Assembly: GCA_029239545.1 (NCBI GenBank)
Contig: JARBUQ010000176.1
Location: 1-8,390, forward strand
From: Paenibacillus sp.
Lineage (GTDB): Bacteria; Bacillota; Bacilli; Paenibacillales; NBRC-103111
Direction of reading: 5' to 3'
Length of the DNA: 8,390 bases
Each line of letters opens with the position of its first letter. Within the stretch, counting starts at the first letter, position 1. Shown piece by piece: positions 1 to 5,141 of this stretch. Position numbers and translations under genes: made by a program. Below the pieces are notes generated by a model. It made no database searches. It was not told the DNA's origin and saw only the letters and a program-made list of their open reading frames with translations.

Positions 1-301
1 TATATACTCTCGGCTCTGCAGAGGCATCCAGACCTTCATTATATACATGCTTAAGCACAAAAGGCGTGCCAATTCGTATAGTAGTATCCGGGTTCGAGCT
101 ATTCTCGCCATCGATCTGGCCAGCTACAACCTCAAAAGGGATCCGCAGCCACACTTGATTCGCTTCATCCAGATTTCGATCATAACAGCCATGCTCATAA
201 TCCCAATTCCCGCCAAGCGTGAATTGATGCTGCTGTAATCCATCCTTCATCCGGTCAAATTCATCCACATGATTCTCTAAAGCAGAGGATAACGTTCTCA
301 T
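1..301 (-). CDS. YugN-like family protein, 3' end cut by window edge
   Basis: The reading frame starts at an ATG at 301 and stays open to the left edge, giving about 100 residues without a stop, so the C-terminus lies outside the window. The start follows a good ribosome binding site (AAGGAG at 308-313, 6 nt from the ATG). The N-terminal part has the pattern of small cytoplasmic YugN-like proteins of Bacilli: an amphipathic start (MRTLSSALENHVDEF), then FTLGGNWDYEHGCYDR and VWLRIPFEVVAGQIDG, then a segment around TPFVLKHVY. The family has no established biochemical role, and I assign none. It lies 67 bp downstream of liaR on the same strand with no convincing terminator or promoter between them, so read-through from the lia operon is possible. 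The family call rests on remembered motif patterns, not a search. Confidence 0.72.
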   Translation of the reverse strand, partial: MRTLSSALENHVDEFDRMKDGLQQHQFTLGGNWDYEHGCYDRNLDEANQVWLRIPFEVVAGQIDGENSSNPDTTIRIGTPFVLKHVYNEGLDASAEPRVY

Positions 302-368
302 GGCACACTCCTTGGATTTAACTTTTTCCCTAGGATGAACCAAGACGACCTTTTTTATGTGAAGAGCA

Positions 369-1058
369 TCAGCCCTTTTCTCCTGCCCAGCCTTTACGAT
401 GTGCATATATAGCTAGCTGGGTTCGATCCTCGACTTCGCATTTCATAAGTAAATTGCTTACATGTGTCTTGACGGTTTTGATGCTTATATGCAGTTCCTC
501 CGAAATATCCTTATTCGTTTTGCCATCGGCAATCAGCAGCAGCACTTCCTTCTCGCGAAGCGTAAGCCCTTCCGACGAATCCTCCTGTCCGTGTGCCGTC
601 CTTTGCCTGAGACCCCGGGTTAGAGCCTGCGACACATCTGCATTCATCATCTGGAATCCACGAGCGGCACTTCGGATTACATGGGCGAGCTCGTCGGCAG
701 CCACTGTTTTCATCACATACGTAACTGCCCCGGCTTCAATGGCCTGCACCACCTTCTCATCCTCCAAAAAGCTGGTCAAAAGCACCACCTTCACCTTAGA
801 ATAAATTCGGCAAACCTCCCTTGTAGCTTCCACTCCATCCATCTGCGGCATCATCAAATCCATTAGAATAATGTCCGGCATGTCCTCGTTAGCGCTGCTC
901 AAGCGCATCAGAAACTCAACAGCTTCCTTTCCATTCGACGCCTCACCAATAACGAGAAAATCGTCCTCCATTGTCAAGTATGTTCTCAGTCCGAGTCGTA
1001 CCATATCATGGTCATCGACGATCATAATTCTGGTCACAGTGTTAGTGCTACTACTCAT
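369..1058 (-). CDS. liaR: LiaR-type response regulator (NarL/LuxR family)
   Basis: This encodes a 229-residue DNA-binding response regulator, probably the output of the cell-envelope stress system formed with the kinase and membrane protein upstream. Residues about 10-130 form a receiver domain with the acidic pair D15/D16, the phospho-acceptor D67 in the LMDLMMP motif, the switch threonine T95 in LLTS and K117 in VMKT. Residues about 163-229 form a LuxR-type helix-turn-helix (LTLREKEVLLLIADGKTNKD, then ISIKTVKTHVSNLL). The length is normal for the family. The ATG at 1058 overlaps the liaS stop in an ATGA junction, which suggests translational coupling. A GAGG four bases before the start may serve as ribosome binding site. 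The match to LiaR/VraR is inferred from domain type and the liaF-liaS-liaR order. The target promoters cannot be read from this window, although autoregulation is common in this family. Confidence 0.92.
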   Translation of the reverse strand: MSSSTNTVTRIMIVDDHDMVRLGLRTYLTMEDDFLVIGEASNGKEAVEFLMRLSSANEDMPDIILMDLMMPQMDGVEATREVCRIYSKVKVVLLTSFLEDEKVVQAIEAGAVTYVMKTVAADELAHVIRSAARGFQMMNADVSQALTRGLRQRTAHGQEDSSEGLTLREKEVLLLIADGKTNKDISEELHISIKTVKTHVSNLLMKCEVEDRTQLAIYAHRKGWAGEKG

Positions 1059-2101
1059 GATTCCTCAAGCTCCCCTTGTGAAAATTTCGGCATAAACACT
1101 TTCACCCGGGTGCCGACCCCTGTTTTGCTAGTGATTTCCAACTCACCGCCAAGCTTAAGCGCACGCTCCCGCATCGTTGATAACCCGTAAGAATGGATAC
1201 GCTCGCCTTCCTCTTGAAATCCTTTGCCGTCATCATTTATTTGCAGCACATACTGCTTGCCGTTATCCTGAAGCAGCAAATCAACATGCCTTGCGGAAGC
1301 GTGCTTCACTACATTGGCCATACCCTCCTGGATAATAAGGAACAACTGATGCTCCATTCCTTCTGACATCGAATCCGTCAGCCGAATATCCATCTTGCCC
1401 TGCAATCCGTTATGCCGGCAATAATCAGGGAACCATTTATCCAATGCTTCCGTTAATCGTTTGTCCTCCAGCTCTATTGGACGCAGCTGCGCAAGAAGTC
1501 CTCTCAGCTGCTTCTGGGTTAGAGAAGACAGCTCAACGAGCTGGTTCAGAATCGGCTGCGCCTTCTCTGAATTGCCTCGTTCAACTAATTTGGCTGATGA
1601 AGAGGCCGACATATGAATCGCGAACAGCTGCTGACTTACCGTGTCATGCAAATCCCGGGCAAGCCGCCTACGCTCCTCCGTCACAGCAACCTCATTGGAT
1701 TGAGCAAGCAGCATCACATTTTCCTCGCCTACTTTTTGCAGCAGCATAACCCGTTTCTCCAAGGAGCTTGCCATATCATTGAAATCATTATAAATTCGAT
1801 CGAAAGGGTCAAGCCCAAGAGGAGGAATCCGCTCTGATAAATTACCTCTGGTCAGCTGTAAAATAGCCAAATGCAGCGTATCGATCTTACGCTGGAATTG
1901 ACTAGCGATGAAATAAGCACCCAGTAAGCTGACAGCGGCTATTACAAGACCGAACTTCAACCATTTACCCACATCCATAATCGAGTGGAACCAGAACAAT
2001 TGGGCTATAAGGGTAGTCCCAGCAAGCAGAAGCAGCAGTAGCCCGAAGTATCCGAGCAGCTGCCACTTTATATTTTTGGAATTAAATAGTATGATTCTCA
2101 T
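1055..2101 (-). CDS. liaS: LiaS-type sensor histidine kinase
   Basis: This 348-residue membrane histidine kinase probably phosphorylates the regulator encoded just downstream. Two N-terminal membrane helices (about 15-38 and 48-67) are separated by a very short outside loop of about ten residues, the layout of intramembrane-sensing kinases that respond to envelope damage rather than a soluble ligand. A HAMP-like linker follows (about 68-120, GNLSERIPPLGLDPFDRI), then a coiled segment. The dimerisation and phosphotransfer domain is of the HisKA_3 type (EERRRLARDLHDTVSQQL, phospho-accepting His152). The ATP-binding domain shows an N box (EGMANVVKHA, N263), a G1 box (NDDGKGF, about 289-295) and a G2-like YGLSTMRERA. 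It overlaps both neighbours by 4 bp (ATGA at each junction). In B. subtilis the LiaF protein holds the kinase inactive until antibiotics disturb lipid II cycling; the same role here is inference from synteny. Confidence 0.93.
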   Translation of the reverse strand: MRIILFNSKNIKWQLLGYFGLLLLLLAGTTLIAQLFWFHSIMDVGKWLKFGLVIAAVSLLGAYFIASQFQRKIDTLHLAILQLTRGNLSERIPPLGLDPFDRIYNDFNDMASSLEKRVMLLQKVGEENVMLLAQSNEVAVTEERRRLARDLHDTVSQQLFAIHMSASSSAKLVERGNSEKAQPILNQLVELSSLTQKQLRGLLAQLRPIELEDKRLTEALDKWFPDYCRHNGLQGKMDIRLTDSMSEGMEHQLFLIIQEGMANVVKHASARHVDLLLQDNGKQYVLQINDDGKGFQEEGERIHSYGLSTMRERALKLGGELEITSKTGVGTRVKVFMPKFSQGELEES

Positions 2102-3213
2102 CCGACCCGCTTCACCCTCACATCGCCGATGAACATACTCACTACTATCCGCACACGCTTCTCTGCATCCTTATAGCTCGGAGCAGCTGATTGCATACTG
2201 CGGAACATTCCCCCTTCACGGCGTTCGAATACGTTGATGTCTCCCAGGAAAGAGGAGGCCGTAACACTTACCTCCAGATGCACATCGTTCGGAATGAACA
2301 CCTTCACATCGCCGATAAAGGCTGATATGTTAATCTTCGTCTCCCCGTAAGGAATAACCGCCCTGGTCAAGTCCAATTCCGTATCCCCGATAAAATGAGA
2401 GATGTTCATTGGGGTTAGCTCCCAGTAATCTTGTCCTACGTGGAGATCGCCGATAAAGTTATGCTTGTGCTGGACGTCGCCCTGCGTGCCGTGATGATTC
2501 CAATCATGATGATGTTGTTCATGATGCCCTTTGTGTGTCTCTTTCCAATGCTGCTTCCACTCTTCCTTCTTAGTGATCCATTCCTTCAATATAGCAGGCT
2601 TCTGCGGAAGGTCTTTCTTCCAATCCTCAGTTGGACCAAAGGGTCCTTGAGGCCCTGGCGACGTATTCGCTGGTCCCCAGTTAGGAGCAGATGTATGCGT
2701 TGGATCCACCGGATTGTGGATTCCGCCAGTGCTTGCAGGATCAATGGGATTGGCTGAAGGTGATGGAGGAATTGGGTTATCTTGAGCAGAGTAGGGCGTG
2801 AACGGAGATTCCGTAGGATTCGTCCATTCGGGCTCCGACTGCTTCCCTGGCTTGGCTCTTCTCGGTCTCAGAAGCATATTCAATCCCAGCGCGATTAGAA
2901 TAACAGGAACAAGGAATTTGAAAATGTCGTCAAAACCGATCGAATTAAACCAGCCCAGATTATTATTCAGAAAAACAAGCCCGATCACCACTACGATCAG
3001 ATTCCATAAATAAGAACCACCCCAACCGTAATCCAGCCTTCTCTGGATCAAGATCCCCTTCAGACCGAAGAAAATAAGAATCACGGGCCAGTAGTTCGAA
3101 GCTATATATCCTATATCCACATCCATAATATTCAATTGATTGAGCAAGAATAAAACACCGATACCGATTAGTGTGAATCCGCCTATCACTTTCCCCCATA
3201 TATCGTTTCTCAT
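2098..3213 (-). CDS. liaF: LiaF-type membrane inhibitor with long Pro/His-rich linker
   Basis: This encodes a 371-residue membrane protein, probably the negative regulator of the downstream kinase. I chose the ATG at 3213 (MRNDIWGK) because GGAGG at 3222-3226 lies 8 nt upstream. A TTG at 3249 is in frame but has no matching ribosome binding site. Four hydrophobic helices lie at about 9-28, 38-55, 69-84 and 98-115. A Pro/Ser/Asn-rich low-complexity linker covers about 120-200, then a charged stretch, then a histidine-rich patch at 222-251 with 11 His. The C-terminal domain (252-371) carries five F(I/L)GD repeats, starting at F253, F274, F299, F322 and F361, typical of the LiaF C-terminal domain, which probably forms a beta-solenoid-like fold. 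B. subtilis LiaF is about 240 residues, so the extra length here is mostly the linker. It is the first gene of the operon and its stop overlaps the liaS start. Confidence 0.9.
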   Translation of the reverse strand: MRNDIWGKVIGGFTLIGIGVLFLLNQLNIMDVDIGYIASNYWPVILIFFGLKGILIQRRLDYGWGGSYLWNLIVVVIGLVFLNNNLGWFNSIGFDDIFKFLVPVILIALGLNMLLRPRRAKPGKQSEPEWTNPTESPFTPYSAQDNPIPPSPSANPIDPASTGGIHNPVDPTHTSAPNWGPANTSPGPQGPFGPTEDWKKDLPQKPAILKEWITKKEEWKQHWKETHKGHHEQHHHDWNHHGTQGDVQHKHNFIGDLHVGQDYWELTPMNISHFIGDTELDLTRAVIPYGETKINISAFIGDVKVFIPNDVHLEVSVTASSFLGDINVFERREGGMFRSMQSAAPSYKDAEKRVRIVVSMFIGDVRVKRVG

Positions 3214-3326
3214 ATATGCAGCCTCCGAGTATTCATCATTCTGGTACAAGTCAGACTATAACGTGTATCCCGCTCAGGGCATACAGGCTTTGCTCTGATT
3301 TTGTACTAGTTCTGCTTGTTAATCTC

Positions 3327-3354
3327 ATTGTAGAGGATATTCGGCAATAAACAA
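3327..3354 (-). promoter_or_regulatory. candidate housekeeping promoter of liaFSR
   Basis: Read on the minus strand, TTGTTT (3349-3354) and TACAAT (3327-3332) are separated by 16 bp. This is a fair match to a sigma-A promoter and would start transcription near 3320, giving a liaF leader of about 107 nt. The -35 is weak, as expected for an activated promoter. This is a visual match only; a second TATAGT-like box nearer the gene has no good -35. Confidence 0.4.
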
Positions 3355-3380
3355 AGAGTCGTGGGATGGATTTGTCCTCG

Positions 3381-3390
3381 GTCTGCAGAC
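3381..3390. promoter_or_regulatory. perfect 10-bp palindrome, candidate operator upstream of liaFSR
   Basis: GTCTGCAGAC reads the same on both strands. Its centre is about 65 bp upstream of the predicted start of transcription of liaFSR, where many NarL/LuxR-type activators bind. A role as LiaR site is inference from position. A 10-bp palindrome in about 200 bp of spacer can occur by chance. Confidence 0.3.
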
Positions 3391-3420
3391 GGAGGGAATT
3401 TGTTGTTTCTCTTGAGTATA

Positions 3421-3456
3421 AAAAGAGGTCACAGCATATCGGGCTGTGACCCCTTT
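3421..3456 (-). terminator. rho-independent terminator of the small spore protein gene
   Basis: A perfect 9-bp stem (GGTCACAGC at 3427-3435 with GCTGTGACC at 3443-3451) closes a 7-nt loop. On the minus strand it is followed by TCTTTTTATA, a U-rich tail. It lies just after the stop codon of the spore protein gene and upstream of the lia promoter, so it separates these two transcription units. Confidence 0.85.
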
Positions 3457-3468
3457 CTTGGATAAGTA

Positions 3469-3603
3469 TTATTTGCTTTGATTTTGAGGCGCTTTTTGGG
3501 AAGCTTTGTTACCGGTATTCGTATTCATTTCTTGGGCGAACTCAGCATTGTTCTGTTGGTTCTGCTTCTGTGCTGCTTTGTTCATCTTGTTGTTCTTAGC
3601 CAC
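3469..3603 (-). CDS. gamma-type small acid-soluble spore protein
   Basis: A 44-codon frame begins with GTG at 3603 and ends with TAA at 3469-3471. The start is fixed by a strong ribosome binding site (GGAGGTG) 7 nt upstream. The product begins MAKNNKMNKAAQKQNQQ, contains EFAQEMNTNTG and ends in a Lys/Gln/Asn/Ser-rich tail. It is very rich in Asn, Gln, Lys and Ala and lacks Cys and Trp. This matches a single module of gamma-type SASPs such as SspE (QN-rich stretch followed by EFA.E.N). Those proteins are made in the forespore and broken down at germination as an amino acid store; unlike alpha/beta SASPs they do not coat DNA. The sigma-G-type promoter just upstream and the terminator just downstream support an independent, late-sporulation gene. 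The family call is from composition and motif only. Confidence 0.85.
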   Translation of the reverse strand: MAKNNKMNKAAQKQNQQNNAEFAQEMNTNTGNKASQKAPQNQSK

Positions 3604-3623
3604 TGTTCATCACCTCCACGAAC

Positions 3624-3653
3624 TAGTATGAACGGTCCGGGAGAAAATATGTG
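3624..3653 (-). promoter_or_regulatory. sigma-G (or sigma-F) type promoter of the spore protein gene
   Basis: On the minus strand CATACTA (3624-3630) is a perfect match to the forespore sigma-G -10 consensus. CACATA (3648-3653) resembles the -35 consensus, with a 17-bp spacer. Transcription would start near 3617, leaving a leader just long enough to hold the ribosome binding site before the GTG at 3603. The position and the identity of the gene support each other. Confidence 0.68.
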
Positions 3654-3672
3654 ATCCACAGCTCAAGATTAT

Positions 3673-4206
3673 TCAGTTCGGAGGGGGCGGTTCCTTAAGC
3701 AAATTACGCAATTGATCCTTCCCCCGATGCAGTCTGGCTTTAATAGTGCCTACCGGCATACCCATCCTGTCAGCTATGTCCTGATCCTTCATGTCCTGGT
3801 AATACTTATAAATGAATATTTGTCTTGTCGACGAATCTAAAGTCATCACGGATTCCCATATCATGGTCTGATCCAGATAGTTCTCTACTTCCGAGGAAGC
3901 CGCTGTCGTCTCGTACTGCATGCATTCCTCTTTGATCCGTTCTATGTATTTCGTACTGCGTTTGATCATGTTATAGGCCGTATTGGATGCGATGACCTTC
4001 GCCCATTGAATGATTTTCTCTTGGTCTCTTAAGGTATCAAGCTTCATCAGGATTTTGAGCCAAGACTCTTGAACGACATCCATCGCTTCTGAACGGTTGC
4101 GCATTATGGAGTAGGCGACTATAAACATCTGCTTATACAATTCCTGCAACAATAATTCCTGTTCTTCCCGACTGATCTCATCTAACTTGACTGTTCGAGT
4201 CCACAA
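3673..4206 (-). CDS. ECF-type RNA polymerase sigma factor
   Basis: This encodes a 177-residue sigma-70 family factor of the extracytoplasmic function type, with only the region 2 and region 4 domains. Region 2 covers about 20-90 (LYKQMFIVAYSIMRNRSEAM, then DVVQESWLKIL, the core-binding part, then NTAYNMIKR). Region 4 covers about 115-170 (TRQIFIYKYYQDMKDQDIAD, then the helix-turn-helix MGMPVGTIKARLHRGKDQL). A linker without a region 3 joins them, and the protein ends in a short PPPPN tail. The start is a TTG at 4206: an in-frame TGA lies just upstream, no ATG or GTG fits before region 2, and AGGAG lies about 10 nt away. No anti-sigma gene sits next to it, which is unusual for ECF factors. Its targets cannot be told from the sequence. 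I see no clear terminator after it, so its transcript may continue into the spore protein gene. Confidence 0.9.
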   Translation of the reverse strand: MWTRTVKLDEISREEQELLLQELYKQMFIVAYSIMRNRSEAMDVVQESWLKILMKLDTLRDQEKIIQWAKVIASNTAYNMIKRSTKYIERIKEECMQYETTAASSEVENYLDQTMIWESVMTLDSSTRQIFIYKYYQDMKDQDIADRMGMPVGTIKARLHRGKDQLRNLLKEPPPPN

Positions 4207-4268
4207 AGGATCTCATCTCCTGCAAATAAAAAAAGTATGAATCATGCTTGTACACGCTTACACATTCC

Positions 4269-4277
4269 ATTCTATCA
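4269..4277 (-). promoter_or_regulatory. possible extended -10 promoter of the ECF sigma gene
   Basis: Between the upstream terminator and the sigma gene, the minus strand carries TGATAGAAT, an extended -10 (TGnTAGAAT) about 65 bp before the start codon. The -35 position falls in the T-rich tail of the terminator and has no good hexamer. An ECF self-recognised promoter was looked for and not clearly found. Confidence 0.3.
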
Positions 4278-4290
4278 TAGAAATCAGCTA

Positions 4291-4336
4291 AAAAAAAGAA
4301 ATCGTCGCGTCTCTTTAAAAGAAACGTCGACGATTT
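4291..4336 (-). terminator. rho-independent terminator after the 3D-domain gene
   Basis: The arms 4299-4310 (AAATCGTCGCGT) and 4324-4336 (ACGTCGACGATTT) pair over about 12 bp with one bulged base, and the loop can pair further. On the minus strand the stem is followed by CTTTTTTT. It lies 24 bp beyond the end of the 3D-domain gene and probably ends the thrS/3D-gene transcript before the sigma factor gene. Confidence 0.88.
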
Positions 4337-4359
4337 AACAAAAGGTTTGAAAACTTGTT

Positions 4360-5082
4360 TTATAGAGGGTAAGGCAGCTCCTTTTCCATCTCCACAGCGG
4401 TCATAATATCGTTCCACTGCAGCAGGGTTTGCTCCGAGACTTTGCCATTTCCCATCTGTACTACCCTAACATGAACTTTTCGTTTGCCCCATTCCTTATA
4501 GATCTGGGCTTTGCTTTCATAATACAAATCGATCTTCTTGCCTTTGATAGCAGATCCTGTATCAGCCACTATCCCATAACCGTAACCAGGAATGTACAGA
4601 ATCGTCCCAAGCGGGAAAACTTTAGGATCTGCAGCAATGGTGGAAAGAATGCCTTTCCTGACCTTCACCCCTGAGTAAGTAATCCCATATTGGGGATGTC
4701 CTGGCTTCTTCCCGGTCGATTCCACACCAGCATAATAACCAGTCGCCATCACTTCTACCGTGTCGAACTGACTAATATCCTGGTGCAGCACAGGATATAA
4801 TTTATTGTTTTCCATCAGCTCTTGTGGTGACTTCATCTTGGATAATCGTTCTCGTACGACCTGCTGTCCGGGTCCGGAGCTCTGAGTCGCAACTACTGAA
4901 TTCGATGTATCCGGAATACTTGCGACAGCTTGATTCGTGTTCGGCAGCATTTGCTGCTGGGAATCTGGCTGTTCAGACTGGGCTGCGCTATAATTTCGCA
5001 AAGGTCCGAACATAGCTATCAACAAAACTGCCATCATTATGACACTGAGCCATCTGCTGCGGCTCATCGTCGAATAAAACAT
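4360..5082 (-). CDS. secreted 3D-domain (YuiC/MltA-like) cell-wall protein
   Basis: This 240-residue protein starts at ATG 5082, with GGAGG 9 nt upstream. A positively charged start and a hydrophobic stretch (about 11-28, LSVIMMAVLLIAMFGP) form a signal peptide or membrane anchor. A Ser/Gln/Asn-rich low-complexity segment follows (about 32-75). The C-terminal 3D domain (about 108-212) runs from VEVMATGYYAG through ITYSGVKVRKGILSTIAADP, FPLGTILYIPGYGYGIVADT and IDLYYES. The three aspartates that name the domain are visible as D152, D174 and D185. This fold is shared with MltA lytic transglycosylases and with the Sps/YuiC stationary-phase proteins of Firmicutes, so peptidoglycan cleavage outside the membrane is the likely role, but this is inference. 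It lies 59 bp after thrS with no clear terminator between them, so it may be partly co-transcribed with thrS. A strong terminator follows. Confidence 0.88.
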   Translation of the reverse strand: MFYSTMSRSRWLSVIMMAVLLIAMFGPLRNYSAAQSEQPDSQQQMLPNTNQAVASIPDTSNSVVATQSSGPGQQVVRERLSKMKSPQELMENNKLYPVLHQDISQFDTVEVMATGYYAGVESTGKKPGHPQYGITYSGVKVRKGILSTIAADPKVFPLGTILYIPGYGYGIVADTGSAIKGKKIDLYYESKAQIYKEWGKRKVHVRVVQMGNGKVSEQTLLQWNDIMTAVEMEKELPYPL

Positions 5083-5091
5083 GAGTGGATT

Positions 5092-5109
5092 CCTCCCCTT
5101 ATAAGGAGG
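5092..5109 (-). promoter_or_regulatory. small hairpin covering the ribosome binding site of the 3D-domain gene
   Basis: On the minus strand CCTCC (5105-5109) can pair with GGAGG (5092-5096) across the loop TTATAAGG. The right arm is the ribosome binding site of the 3D-domain gene. A 5-bp GC-rich stem could lower translation. It is short, so function is uncertain. Confidence 0.3.
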
Positions 5110-5141
5110 GTGTCCATAAAGAAAAAAGATTATTCGCCGTA

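Noticed and set aside
316..343. TTGGTT-16 bp-TTAAAT promoter before the YugN-like gene
   Set aside because: Its predicted start point would fall inside the ribosome binding site at 306-313, so it would not make a translatable message.
454..804. 116-codon plus-strand frame opposite liaR
   Set aside because: It is Ser/Thr/Cys-rich with no domain pattern, as expected for the opposite strand of a Leu/Glu/Lys-rich gene.
2963..3199. 78-codon minus-strand frame inside liaF
   Set aside because: It lies entirely within the membrane-helix part of liaF in another frame and has no ribosome binding site.
3214..3249. Upstream TTG start for liaF, adding 12 residues
   Set aside because: The ATG at 3213 has GGAGG at ideal spacing, and that ribosome binding site would lie inside the longer version. 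The TTG has no ribosome binding site of its own.
4178..4417. 79-codon minus-strand frame bridging the 3D-domain gene and the sigma gene
   Set aside because: It is out of frame with both genes, runs straight through the terminator hairpin at 4291-4336, and its residues show no family-like pattern.
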